Origin: Rhodanobacter spathiphylli B39
GTDB lineage: Bacteria > Pseudomonadota > Gammaproteobacteria > Xanthomonadales > Rhodanobacteraceae
Direction: 5' to 3'
Length of the DNA: 64,000 bases
NCBI RefSeq assembly: GCF_000264295.1
Contig: NZ_AJXT01000017.1
Span: forward strand, 1 to 64,000
Shown: one piece after another, positions 44,667 through 53,720 of the stretch
Numbering within the stretch: position 1 is the first letter of the stretch
Layout: every line of letters begins with the position of its first letter
The notes under the pieces: generated by a model
Told to the model about the DNA's origin: nothing
The model's input: the letters and a program-made list of their open reading frames with translations, nothing else
Databases searched by the model: none
Position numbers and translations under genes: made by a program

Positions 44667-47192
44667 ATGCAAATTTTCAAACGCTTGTTGCGCTGGGCTC
44701 TGCTCCTGGCCTTTTCCGGTTTGCTCCTGACAGTTATCGCGGTTGGTGTGGCGTATTGGCTGATCTCTCCCCGGCTGCCCTCGGTGGCCGAGCTGAAGAA
44801 TTACCCCATGCAGGTCCCGCTGCGGGTGGTCAGCGCCGACGGCAAGCTGATCGCCAGTTTCGGCGAGACACGGCGCATCCCGGTGGACATCGAGAAGGTG
44901 CCCGACCGGCTCAAGCATGCGGTGCTTTCGGCCGAAGATGCCGACTTCTACCACCACCCCGGCGTGGACTGGCATGGCATCGCGCGAGCCGGCTGGCATG
45001 TGGTGGTGACTGGCGGCGACAAGGGCCCGGGTGGCTCGACGATCACCCAGCAGGTGGCACGCAACTTCTTCCTGAGCCCCGAGAAGCTGTATTCGCGCAA
45101 GCTCACCGAAATCTTCATCGCGCTGCGCATCGAGCACGAGCTCAGCAAGGACCAGATCCTCGAGCTGTACCTCAACAAGATGTTCCTCGGCCACCGTTCC
45201 TACGGCGTGGCCGCCGCAGCGGAGTATTACTACGGCAAGACCCTGGACCAGCTCAGCGTGGCCGAGTGCGCGCTGATCGCCTCGACCTTCCAGCTGCCCT
45301 CGGTGGTCAATCCGATCAACGGGCAGAAGCGGGCGATTGCGCGGCGCAACTGGGTGCTGGGCGAGATGCTGCGCCACGGCTACATCACCAAGCCCGTCTA
45401 CGAGCAGGCGATCGCCGAGCCGAACCACGCCTTTCCGCATGAGCAGCCGATCGAGGTGGACGCCCCCTACCTGGCCGAGATGGTGCGCCGGCAGGTGCTC
45501 GACCGTTTCGGCAACGACGCCTTGACCGAAGGCTACGTGGTGAAGACGACGCTGCAGAGCGGCCGGCAGCAGGCCGCGGTGGATTCGGTGCGCGAAGGGC
45601 TGATCGCCTACGACCGCCGCCACGGCTGGCGCGGCCCGGAAGCCCACCAGGATCTGCCGGCAAGCGCGGGCGAAGCCGATTTCGACAACCTGCTGGGCAG
45701 CTACGGCAGCATCTCGGGCATGCAGCCGGGCATCGTCACCGCCAGCGACGCCCGGCAGGCGACCGTCTACCTGTCCAGTCACGAAAGCGCGATCCTCGAT
45801 CTGGCCGCCCTCGCCTGGGCGCGTCCGCACATCAGCGACGACCGGGTCGGAGCCACGCCGACCCGGGTCGACGCCGTGCTCAAGCGCGGCGACATCATTC
45901 GCCTGGCCCGCGACGACAAGGGTGAATGGCAGCTGGCGCAGATCCCCGCCGCGCAGGCCGCGCTGACCTCGGTGAATCCCGAGGACGGTTCGATCCAGGC
46001 GCTGGTCGGCGGCTTCAGCTTCGTACGCAGCAAGTTCAACCGCGCGGTCATGGCCGCCCGTCAGCCCGGCTCCAGTTTCAAGCCATACCTCTACTCGGCG
46101 GCGTTCGAGCGTGGCTTTACCCCGGCCTCGATCATCAACGACGCGCCACTGGCCCTGCCCGACCCGTCACGCCCGAACGGTATCTGGACGCCCTCCAACG
46201 ACGACGGCAAGTTCGCCGGCCCGATGCGCCTACGCGAGGCGCTGGTGCAGTCGAAGAACCTGGTCTCGGTGCGTCTGCTCGACGCCATCGGCGTGCGCTT
46301 CATGCGCGAGTACGCGACCCGCTTCGGCTTCTCGCAGGACGCGATCCCGGCCAACCTGTCGATGGCGCTGGGCACCGCCTCGGTGTCGCCGATGAGCATG
46401 GCCCGCGGCTACGCCGTGTTCGCCAATGGCGGCTACCTGGTCACGCCGTATTTCATCCACGAGATCGATGACCGCAACGGCACGCCGGTCTACGTGGCGA
46501 ACCCTGCCCGTGCCTGCCGCAACTGCCAGGAGCGCCTGCTGGACACCAATCCGCCCGGCCCGCCGCCAGCCGACATGAATCCGACGCCAGCCAACAACCT
46601 GGCCAGCCAGGCCGGCGAGCCGGCCAGTTCGAGCAGCGTCGACGGCGTGGGCGAAGCCGTGCTTCCGGCCGATGCGCACGGCGCCGGCGCGCATGCTCCG
46701 GTGCTGGCACCACACGTGATCGAGGTGCGCAACGATTACCTGATGGTGTCGCTGATGAAGGATGTGATCCTGCGTGGCACCGGTTCGGCCGCCCGCGCCC
46801 TGGGGCGCGACGACCTGGCCGGCAAGACCGGCTCCACCAACGACCACCGCGACGCCTGGTTCGTCGGCTTCGACGGCGAGCTGTCGACCGCCGTGTGGGT
46901 GGGCTTCGACGACTACAGCTCGCTCGGCCGGGGCGAATTCGGCGCCAAGGCGGCGCTGCCGATCTGGATGTCCTACATGGGCAGCGCGCTCAAGGACCAG
47001 CCATCCAGCACGTTGCCGATGCCGCCGGGAATCAGTACGGTAATGATCAACCGTTACAGCGGACTGCCTTCCGGCGCGGGTGATCCCGATGCCATGAACG
47101 AGATGTTCAAGGTGGAGGACGTCGACCGGTTGCGCAGCCAGGCCGCCCAGCAGAAGGAGCAGGACCAGCAACACGCCTACGACATCTTCTGA
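44667..47192 (+). CDS. mrcA: Penicillin-binding protein 1A
   Basis: An 841-residue bifunctional class A PBP. One N-terminal helix (LLLAFSGLLLTVIAVGVAYWLI). The GT51 glycosyltransferase has EDADFYHHPGVD (catalytic Glu) and GGSTITQQVARNFFL. An OB-like insert follows, and the transpeptidase has SSFK, the SKN motif in VQSKNLVS, and KTG in AGKTGSTND. An Ala/Pro/Ser-rich insert of about 60 residues precedes the KTG box. It polymerises and cross-links peptidoglycan. Length is normal for PBP1A. Confidence 0.96.
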   Translation: MQIFKRLLRWALLLAFSGLLLTVIAVGVAYWLISPRLPSVAELKNYPMQVPLRVVSADGKLIASFGETRRIPVDIEKVPDRLKHAVLSAEDADFYHHPGVDWHGIARAGWHVVVTGGDKGPGGSTITQQVARNFFLSPEKLYSRKLTEIFIALRIEHELSKDQILELYLNKMFLGHRSYGVAAAAEYYYGKTLDQLSVAECALIASTFQLPSVVNPINGQKRAIARRNWVLGEMLRHGYITKPVYEQAIAEPNHAFPHEQPIEVDAPYLAEMVRRQVLDRFGNDALTEGYVVKTTLQSGRQQAAVDSVREGLIAYDRRHGWRGPEAHQDLPASAGEADFDNLLGSYGSISGMQPGIVTASDARQATVYLSSHESAILDLAALAWARPHISDDRVGATPTRVDAVLKRGDIIRLARDDKGEWQLAQIPAAQAALTSVNPEDGSIQALVGGFSFVRSKFNRAVMAARQPGSSFKPYLYSAAFERGFTPASIINDAPLALPDPSRPNGIWTPSNDDGKFAGPMRLREALVQSKNLVSVRLLDAIGVRFMREYATRFGFSQDAIPANLSMALGTASVSPMSMARGYAVFANGGYLVTPYFIHEIDDRNGTPVYVANPARACRNCQERLLDTNPPGPPPADMNPTPANNLASQAGEPASSSSVDGVGEAVLPADAHGAGAHAPVLAPHVIEVRNDYLMVSLMKDVILRGTGSAARALGRDDLAGKTGSTNDHRDAWFVGFDGELSTAVWVGFDDYSSLGRGEFGAKAALPIWMSYMGSALKDQPSSTLPMPPGISTVMINRYSGLPSGAGDPDAMNEMFKVEDVDRLRSQAAQQKEQDQQHAYDIF

Positions 47193-47259
47193 ACCCTCGC
47201 CGGCAGCGGCCCGTCCGATGGAAGCTGCCGGTTACCGCACGATGAGGAGCGCCCTGTCC

Positions 47260-47934
47260 ATGTCACGAGGCGAGCACCACCGCATCCACACGCACGACCG
47301 CCTGCAACGCAACCGCGTCCGCATCGCCCAGGAAGCGGCACGGCTGATGAGCGAGCACGGCATCCGCGATTTCCACCACGCCAAGCTGAAGGCGGCGGAA
47401 CGCCTGGGCATCCTCGACACCCAGGCGCTGCCGCGCAACCAGGAGATCGAGCAGGCCCTGCGCGAACACCAGCGCCTGTTCCTCGGCGACAGCCAGCCGC
47501 AACTGCTACGGCAACGCCGGGAGGCGGCGCTCGACGCGATGCGTTTCCTGGCGGCCTTCGAACCACGCCTGGTCGGCGCGGTGCTGGAAGGCACGGCGGA
47601 CGCCCACTCGGCCGTGTGCCTGCACGTCTACAGCGACGATCCTGAAGCCGTGATGCTCTACCTGCGCGAACACGGCGTGCCGTTCGATACCCAGGTGCGC
47701 CGGCTGCGCTACGGCCGCGACGAGGATCAGCCGGAATATCAGGTGCTGCTGTTCGCCGCCGACGAGCTGCCGTTCGACCTCACGGTGTTGCCGCGCGACG
47801 CGCTGCGCCAGGCGCCACTGGATCGTGCCGACGACCGGCCGATGCGGCGCGCATCATTGACCCAGGTGGAACTGCTGCTGGCGGAAGATCCCGCCGAGGG
47901 TTTCGAGCAGCAGTTGAGCGCCGCCCTGCGCTGA
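47260..47934 (+). CDS. Uncharacterised conserved-looking protein
   Basis: A 224-residue soluble protein from ATG 47260 (GAGGAG 10 bases upstream; the frame is open from 47218). The N-terminal half is helical and charged, with HDRLQRNRVRIAQEAARLMSEHG and FHHAKLKAAERLG. The C-terminal half looks alpha/beta, with a VGAVLEGTADAHSAVCLHVYSDD motif and VRRLRYGRDE. The GTADAHSAV stretch is reminiscent of nucleotidyltransferase-like folds, but no catalytic Asp pair is clear. It sits between mrcA and gltA with its own terminator. Function not assigned. Confidence 0.8.
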   Translation: MSRGEHHRIHTHDRLQRNRVRIAQEAARLMSEHGIRDFHHAKLKAAERLGILDTQALPRNQEIEQALREHQRLFLGDSQPQLLRQRREAALDAMRFLAAFEPRLVGAVLEGTADAHSAVCLHVYSDDPEAVMLYLREHGVPFDTQVRRLRYGRDEDQPEYQVLLFAADELPFDLTVLPRDALRQAPLDRADDRPMRRASLTQVELLLAEDPAEGFEQQLSAALR

Positions 47935-47954
47935 AGCGATCCGTCCCGCATGAA

Positions 47955-47980
47955 AAAGCCCCGGCCATGGCCGGGGCTTT
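47955..47980. terminator. Bidirectional terminator between convergent genes
   Basis: AAAGCCCCGGCC/GGCCGGGGCTTT forms a 12-bp stem with A residues before it and T residues after it. It serves both the uncharacterised gene (plus) and gltA (minus), which ends 17 bases away. Confidence 0.88.
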
Positions 47981-47997
47981 CCTTCAACCGGAGATGC

Positions 47998-49293
47998 TCA
48001 GCGCTTCGTCGTCGGCACGAAGTCGCGCACATCGGCGCCGGTATAGACCTGGCGCGGACGACCGATCCGCGACCCCGGCGTTTCATGCTGCTCGATCCAG
48101 TGCGCGATCCATCCGGCGGTGCGGGCGATGGCGAACATCACGGTGAACATCTCGGTGGGGATGCCCAGCGCCTTGTAGATGATGCCCGAGTAGAAATCGA
48201 CGTTCGGGTACAGCTTGCGCTCGATGAAGTATTCGTCCTTCAGCGCCGCCTCTTCCAGCTTCATCGCCACGTCCAGCAGCGGATCCTTCACGCCCAGCTC
48301 GGCCAGCACCTTGTGGCACATCTCGCGGATGATCTTCGCGCGCGGATCGAAGTTCTTGTACACGCGATGGCCGAAGCCCATCAGGCGGAAGCTGTCGTTC
48401 TTGTCCTTGGCCCGCAGGATCGCCGACTCGACGTTGTCCGGGCTGCCGATCTCCTCCAACTGCTTGAGCACGGCCTCGTTCGCCCCACCGTGAGCCGGAC
48501 CCCACAGCGCGGTGATGCCGGCGGCAATCGACGCGTACGGGTTGGCGCCGGTGGAACCGACCAGGCGCACCGTCGAGGTCGACGCGTTCTGCTCGTGGTC
48601 GGCATGCAGGATGAACAGCAGGTCCAGCGCCTTGGCCGCGACCGGGTTCATCTGCAGCGGCTCGCTCGGCACCTCGAACATCATGTGCAGGAAGCGATCG
48701 ACATACTCTAGATTGTTGCGCGGATAACGCGACGGCCAGCCGATCGAATAGCGGTAGCAGGCAGCGGCGATCGTCGGCATCTTGGCGATCAGGCGGATCG
48801 CGGCGAGCTTGCGGTCGGCCGGGTCGTCGACGTTGAGGTCGTCATGGTAGAACGCCGACAACGAGGCGACGGCGGCGGCCAGCATCGCCATCGGGTGTGC
48901 GTCGTGGTGGAAGCCCTGGAAGAAGTTCTTCAGCGACTCGTGCAGCATCGTGTGATGCGAGACATCGTGCTCGAACGCAGCGAACTCGTCCGCCTTGGGC
49001 AGCTCGCCGTTCAGCAGCAGGTAGGCCACTTCGAGGAAGCTGGACTTCTCGGCCAGCTGCTCGATCGGGTAACCGCGATACAGCAGCACTCCCTTGTCGC
49101 CATCGATGTAGGTGATCGCGCTCTTGGTGCTGGCGGTGCTGCCGAAACCCGGGTCGTAGGTGAAGTGGCCGGTGTCCTTGTACAGGGTGGCAATGTCGAT
49201 GCACGCCGGTCCCAGCGTGCCGCTGACCAGGGGCAGCTCGCTGCTGCGACTGGTCGACTCATCCACCAACTTGACGATCTTGGGATCGGACAC
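47998..49293 (-). CDS. gltA: Citrate synthase
   Basis: A 431-residue type II (hexameric) citrate synthase that condenses acetyl-CoA and oxaloacetate at the entry of the TCA cycle. Conserved motifs are [28 protein letters not shown] (active-site His), [11 protein letters not shown] (active-site His) and [15 protein letters not shown] (His/Arg and substrate contacts). N- and C-terminal lengths are normal. Confidence 0.97.
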   Translation of the reverse strand: MSDPKIVKLVDESTSRSSELPLVSGTLGPACIDIATLYKDTGHFTYDPGFGSTASTKSAITYIDGDKGVLLYRGYPIEQLAEKSSFLEVAYLLLNGELPKADEFAAFEHDVSHHTMLHESLKNFFQGFHHDAHPMAMLAAAVASLSAFYHDDLNVDDPADRKLAAIRLIAKMPTIAAACYRYSIGWPSRYPRNNLEYVDRFLHMMFEVPSEPLQMNPVAAKALDLLFILHADHEQNASTSTVRLVGSTGANPYASIAAGITALWGPAHGGANEAVLKQLEEIGSPDNVESAILRAKDKNDSFRLMGFGHRVYKNFDPRAKIIREMCHKVLAELGVKDPLLDVAMKLEEAALKDEYFIERKLYPNVDFYSGIIYKALGIPTEMFTVMFAIARTAGWIAHWIEQHETPGSRIGRPRQVYTGADVRDFVPTTKR

Positions 49294-49484
49294 GGAAATC
49301 TCCTTGCATGTGGGTCATCACCGGCGGCCATCGCCAGGGGCGACGCCGTCCGGTGCGGAATGCCTGGCTTCGACGGCCGGGGAAAACAGCCGAAGCAACG
49401 AACGCCTTGGCGTCAGCTCACCGGCCATTATCGCACAAGGCCACGTGCACATTCGATGGCGAATGGTCGAATGCCGGACGCAAA

Positions 49485-49520
49485 AAGACACGGGGCAGGC
49501 CTGCGCCTGCCCCGTGTCTT
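49485..49520 (-). terminator. Rho-independent terminator after rpmE2
   Basis: A perfect 16-bp stem (AAGACACGGGGCAGGC and its inverse) with a CTGC loop. On the minus strand it runs into five T. It lies 63 bases past the L31 stop. The remainder of 49294-49583 is the gltA leader with no other recognisable element. Confidence 0.9.
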
Positions 49521-49583
49521 CGAACCGCTTCGGCGATCACCGGCGCCAGGCGCCTGCAGCGACCGGCCCGCAGCGACCGGCGA

Positions 49584-49838
49584 TTACTCCTTGACGGAGC
49601 CCGCGTAACGGCGACGGAACTTGTCGACGCGACCGCCCACGTCAAGCGTCTTCTGCTTGCCGGTGTAGAACGGGTGCGAATGGCTGGAGATATCCACCTT
49701 GATCAGCGGGTACTCGTTGCCGTCTTCCCACTTGATGGTTTCCTTGCTGGACATGGTCGACTTGGTCAGGAACGAGAAGTCGGACGACAGGTCCTGGAAC
49801 ACCACCGGGACGTAATTCGGATGGATATCAGGCTTCAT
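49584..49838 (-). CDS. rpmE2: 50S ribosomal protein L31 type B (zinc-independent)
   Basis: An 84-residue protein starting [16 protein letters not shown] and containing [34 protein letters not shown]. It has no cysteine, so it is the C-minus (YkgM-type) paralogue that replaces zinc-binding L31 when zinc is scarce in many bacteria. Here it may be the main copy; no Zur-like box was recognised upstream. The ATG at 49838 is chosen over a frame extension to 49901. Confidence 0.95.
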   Translation of the reverse strand: MKPDIHPNYVPVVFQDLSSDFSFLTKSTMSSKETIKWEDGNEYPLIKVDISSHSHPFYTGKQKTLDVGGRVDKFRRRYAGSVKE

Positions 49839-49919
49839 GGCTGGCTCTAAAGCGGTGGTGAAAAGAGCGGCATTGTAACGAGGATGCGCCTGGCTGTGCA
49901 AGTCGCCCTAGCCCCCGGA

Positions 49920-50855
49920 TCAGTCCGGCACGCCCAGCGCACGCTTCACCATCGCGGCAAAGCGCGCCTGGTCCACCTCCAGCACGATGTTCGCCTGGGC
50001 CGGCCGGCCCAGCCGCGCCGCCCAGTCGACCACCGTCGCGCCGCGGGTCAGGCGGCCATCCAGTTCCACCGCCACCGCCCGCTTTTCACTGCGGGTGACG
50101 ATCGAGGGGTCCAGCGCGACGGCCATCGCCAGGGCGTCCGCGGCGACCAGCCCCGTGCGTTCGTGCAGGGCGTTGTAGCAGCGCGCCGTGGCCACGATCC
50201 GCCCGAAGAAATCCGCGCGATGGTCACCGGCGGCCAGCCAGCCGTCGAACTCGGCATCGTCGAAGGCGTGCCGCAGGGTGGCTTCCCAGTCGACCAGGTC
50301 GAATGCCGGGAACGCCTCGAACACCACGTGGGCCGCCTCGGGGTCGAAGCCGATGTTGAATTCCGCCGGCACCTTGCCGGTGTTGCCGTGGCCGGTGACC
50401 GCACCACCCATCACCACCAGTCGCGCCACCCGTTCGGGCAGGCTCGGGTCCAGCCGCAGCGCCAGCGCCAGGTTGGTCAGCGGGCCCAGCGCCACCAGGG
50501 TCAGCTCGCCGGGCCGCTCGCGGGTCAGTCGCAACAGCGCCAGCGCCGCCGACTCGGCCGACACCGCGGCGGCAGGCTCGGCGAAACCCACGTCGCCGAA
50601 GCCGTCCTGGCCATGCACGAAGGCGGCGTCTTCTTCCGGTGCGCGCACCAGCGGCATGGCGCACCCGGCGAAGACTGGCGTCGTCATGCCCACCAGGTCG
50701 ACCAGGGTGCGCGCATTGCGCACGGTGTGGCCCAGGCCCACGTTGCCCGCGGCGATGCTGAGGCCGGCCAGATCGGCATGGGCGTAAGCCATCAGGATGG
50801 CGAGGGCGTCGTCGACACCGGGATCGGTATCGATCAGGAGTTGCGGCTTGGTCAT
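49920..50855 (-). CDS. Inosine-uridine-preferring nucleoside hydrolase
   Basis: A 311-residue enzyme of the nucleoside N-ribohydrolase family. DTDPGVDDALA at the N-terminus binds the catalytic Ca2+; LVALGPLTNLALAL and VMGGAVTGHGNTGK are the second family block, and FNIGFDPEAAH the third. It splits nucleosides into base and ribose for salvage. Start at ATG 50855; the open extension upstream runs through a GGGAAC repeat. Confidence 0.92.
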   Translation of the reverse strand: MTKPQLLIDTDPGVDDALAILMAYAHADLAGLSIAAGNVGLGHTVRNARTLVDLVGMTTPVFAGCAMPLVRAPEEDAAFVHGQDGFGDVGFAEPAAAVSAESAALALLRLTRERPGELTLVALGPLTNLALALRLDPSLPERVARLVVMGGAVTGHGNTGKVPAEFNIGFDPEAAHVVFEAFPAFDLVDWEATLRHAFDDAEFDGWLAAGDHRADFFGRIVATARCYNALHERTGLVAADALAMAVALDPSIVTRSEKRAVAVELDGRLTRGATVVDWAARLGRPAQANIVLEVDQARFAAMVKRALGVPD

Positions 50856-50892
50856 GTGGACGGGTCGGGTGAGATCAGCTGAGTAGCTTAAA

Positions 50893-50976
50893 GGGAACAG
50901 GGAACGGGGAACAGGGAACAAGGGCCAGAGCGGCGACTATCCCGGTCCATCCCCGTTCCCCGTTCCCCGTTCCCGC
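50893..50976. repeat. GGGAAC-array inverted repeat
   Basis: Four GGGAAC copies separated by A or G (50893-50919) face three to four GTTCCC copies (50951-50976) across about 30 bases. The two sides can form a long hairpin. It lies between recG and the nucleoside hydrolase gene. Confidence 0.78.
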
Positions 50977-50984
50977 TCCACCCT

Positions 50985-53099
50985 TCACGCATGCGCGTAA
51001 CGGGCGGCGCCGCCGATCCAGCGCTCGATCAACTGGACGGTCTGCTGCGGATGCTCCGCCAGCATCCGTTCGCCGACCTGCTGCACGGCCGGCAACAGGT
51101 GTGCGTCGCGGGTGAGGTCGGCGATGCGGAAACTGAGCTGCCCGGTCTGGCGGGTACCCAGCACTTCGCCGGGCCCGCGCAGTTCGAGATCCTTTTCGGC
51201 GATGCGGAAGCCGTCGCTGGTTTCACGCATCACCTGCAGGCGCTCGCGTGCCAGCTGACCCAGCGGCGGCTGGTACAGCAGCACGCAGTTGGAGGCCACC
51301 GCGCCTCGGCCGACGCGGCCGCGCAGCTGGTGCAACTGGGCCAGCCCCAGCCGCTCGCTGTTCTCGATCACCATCAGGCTGGCGTTCGGCACGTCCACGC
51401 CGACCTCGATCACCGTGGTGGCCACCAGCACGGCGAGTTCGCCAGCCTTGAACGAATCCATCACCGCCTGCTTTTCCTTCGGCTTCATGCGGCCGTGGAT
51501 CAGGCCGATGCGGAAGCCCGCCAGGGCGGCCGACAGTTCCGCGTGCGCCACTTCAGCCGCCTGCGCACGCAGCTGTTCGGATTCCTCGATCAGGGTGCAG
51601 ACCCAGTAGGCCTGGCGACCTTCGCCGCAGGCCGCGTGGATGCGCTCGATCACCTCGACCCGTCGCGCGTTGGAGATCGCGATGGTCTGCACCGGCGTGC
51701 GACCGGGCGGCAGTTCGTCGATCGACGACACATCCAGGTCGGCATACGCACTCATCGCCAGCGTGCGCGGGATCGGCGTCGCGGTCAGCACCAGCTGGTG
51801 CGGCACCAGTTGTCCGTCCCTGCCCTTGTCGCGCAAGGCCAGTCGCTGCTGCACGCCGAAGCGGTGCTGTTCGTCGACGATCACCAGACCGAGCCGCTCA
51901 AACGCCACGCCCTCCTGCATCAGGGCGTGCGTGCCGATTACCACCGGTGCACCGCCAGCGACCCGGGCCAGCGCCTGCTGGCGCGCCTTGCCGGTGACCT
52001 TGCCGGCCAGCCACTCCACCTCGATGCCGAGCGGCTGCAGCCAGTGCCGGAAATTGTGCAGGTGCTGTTCGGCCAGCAGCTCGGTCGGCGCCATCAACGC
52101 CACCTGGTGGCCGGCCTCGACCGCCGCCAGCGCGGCCAGCGCCGCCACCACGGTCTTGCCGCTGCCGACATCGCCCTGCACCAGTCGCAGCATCGGATGG
52201 TTGCGTGCCAAGTCGCCAGCCACTTCGTCGGTGACCCGCTGCTGCGCCGCCGTCAGCCGGAACGACAGGCTGGCCAGCAACTGCCGGCGCAGCTCGCCGT
52301 CACCACCGAGCTTCGGCGCACGGCGGCGGCGCACTGCCTCGCGCATGCGGCGCAGGCTCAGGTGCTGGGTCAGCAACTCCTCGAACGCCAGTCGCTGCTG
52401 CGCCGGGTGCCGGCCCAGCACCAGCTGGTCCAGGCGCGCATCCGGGGGCGGCCGATGCACGTACAGCAGCGCGTCGCGCAGCGACGTAAGACCATGTTCG
52501 GCGCACAGCGCCGACGGAATCAGCTCCAGCCGGGCCGCAGGCGGCAGCAGCGCCAACGCCTTGCCGATCACCCCGGCCAGCCGCTTCGGCCCCAGCCCCT
52601 CGGTGGTCGGATAGACCGGGCTGAGCAGGTCGTCGACGGCCGCCACGGCCTCGCCGGTCAGACGCTGGTAAGTCGGATGCACCATTTCCAGGCCCTGCGC
52701 GCCATGACGAACCTCGCCATAGCAAAGCAGTCGCGCACCCGGCGGCAACTGCTCGGCCTGGGCGCGATTGAAATGGAAGAAGCGCAGCAGCAGGGTCTGC
52801 CGGCTGTCGTCGCCGATCGCCACTTTCAACTGGGGTCGATGGCGAAAACCCCGCTCGACCGCCTCGACCACGCCTTCGACCTGGGCCCGTTCACCCGGGC
52901 GCAGGTCGGCGATCGGGGTGACCCGGGTCTTGTCTTCGTAGCGCAAGGGCAGGTGGAACCACAGGTCCTGCACCCGCTCCAGGCCCAGCCGGGCCAGCGA
53001 CGCGACCAGCGCCGGCCCCACTCCCGGCAGCTTGCCGACCGGCGTGAGGCCGGGATCGGTGTCGACGGGGACTGCGGGGCGGGCGGGACGTGTGGCCAT
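50985..53099 (-). CDS. recG: ATP-dependent DNA helicase RecG
   Basis: A 704-residue helicase that regresses stalled forks and processes branched DNA. The N-terminal wedge OB-domain (about 60-160) is followed by helicase motifs I (GDVGSGKTVVA), II (VDEQHRFG), III (LTATPIPRTLA) and V/VI (ATTVIEVGVDVPNASLMVIE, QLRGRVGRG). ATG 53099 (MATRPARPAVP) is preferred to a TTG 9 bases upstream. It is in the conserved rpoZ-spoT-ridA-recG neighbourhood. Confidence 0.96.
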   Translation of the reverse strand: MATRPARPAVPVDTDPGLTPVGKLPGVGPALVASLARLGLERVQDLWFHLPLRYEDKTRVTPIADLRPGERAQVEGVVEAVERGFRHRPQLKVAIGDDSRQTLLLRFFHFNRAQAEQLPPGARLLCYGEVRHGAQGLEMVHPTYQRLTGEAVAAVDDLLSPVYPTTEGLGPKRLAGVIGKALALLPPAARLELIPSALCAEHGLTSLRDALLYVHRPPPDARLDQLVLGRHPAQQRLAFEELLTQHLSLRRMREAVRRRRAPKLGGDGELRRQLLASLSFRLTAAQQRVTDEVAGDLARNHPMLRLVQGDVGSGKTVVAALAALAAVEAGHQVALMAPTELLAEQHLHNFRHWLQPLGIEVEWLAGKVTGKARQQALARVAGGAPVVIGTHALMQEGVAFERLGLVIVDEQHRFGVQQRLALRDKGRDGQLVPHQLVLTATPIPRTLAMSAYADLDVSSIDELPPGRTPVQTIAISNARRVEVIERIHAACGEGRQAYWVCTLIEESEQLRAQAAEVAHAELSAALAGFRIGLIHGRMKPKEKQAVMDSFKAGELAVLVATTVIEVGVDVPNASLMVIENSERLGLAQLHQLRGRVGRGAVASNCVLLYQPPLGQLARERLQVMRETSDGFRIAEKDLELRGPGEVLGTRQTGQLSFRIADLTRDAHLLPAVQQVGERMLAEHPQQTVQLIERWIGGAARYAHA

Positions 53100-53194
53100 G
53101 AACGACAAGCCTACCCGAGCATCCGCATCCGTCGTAAGCCGGACGGCGACGCACGCTGTCGGCGCCGGCCTCGCACTGGATCAGCCGATGTCGC

Positions 53195-53578
53195 TCAGGG
53201 CAGCACCATCACCGCATCCACCTCGACCTGGGCCGCCTTCGGCAGCGCGGATACCTCGATCGTGGAGCGCGCCGGATACGGCTGCTGGAAGTACTCGGCC
53301 ATCACCGCGTTGACCGCGGCGAAGTTCGCCAGGTCGGTTACATAGATGCCCACCCGCACGATCTGCGCCAGCGAGCCACCGGCGGCCGTGGCCACCGCCG
53401 TGAGGTTGTCGAACACGCGCCGTGTCTGCGCGGTGACATCGCCATCGACCAGCGCGCCGGTGGCCGGGTCCAGCGGAATCTGCCCGGAGAAGTAGACGGT
53501 GTTGCCTGCTCGTACCGCCTGCGAATACGGACCGATCGCGGCCGGCGCCTGTTCGGTGGTGATGATGCTGCGGGACAT
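53195..53578 (-). CDS. ridA: RidA-family enamine/imine deaminase
   Basis: A 127-residue RidA (YjgF/UK114) protein. It has [23 protein letters not shown], the conserved active-site region with Arg in [16 protein letters not shown], and the trimer signature. It hydrolyses reactive enamine/imine intermediates such as 2-aminoacrylate. It sits between spoT and recG, separated from spoT by a GGGAATC repeat array. Confidence 0.95.
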   Translation of the reverse strand: MSRSIITTEQAPAAIGPYSQAVRAGNTVYFSGQIPLDPATGALVDGDVTAQTRRVFDNLTAVATAAGGSLAQIVRVGIYVTDLANFAAVNAVMAEYFQQPYPARSTIEVSALPKAAQVEVDAVMVLP

Positions 53579-53590
53579 GGGGTTTCCTCA

Positions 53591-53719
53591 GGGAATCGGG
53601 AATCGGGAATCGGGAATCGGGAATCGGGAATCGGGAAAGTTATCGCGTCGTCGTGGCCATGCAAACCCCGGAGCATCGAAACGGCGAACCATTCCCGATT
53701 CTCCATTCCCGATTCCCGG
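53591..53719. repeat. GGGAATC tandem array with inverted partner
   Basis: Six perfect tandem GGGAATC units (53591-53632) face ATTCCCGATT and ATTCCCGATTCCCGG (53691-53719). The two sides can pair across about 60 bases. The array fills the ridA-spoT gap and ends 2 bases before the spoT stop. Confidence 0.88.
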
Positions 53720-53720
53720 C

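Noticed and set aside
50991..53345. A 784-codon open frame on the plus strand
   Set aside because: Antisense to recG, which has all helicase motifs.
53591..53632. Possible CRISPR array
   Set aside because: The repeat unit is only 7 bases, in direct tandem without spacers, and there are no cas genes.
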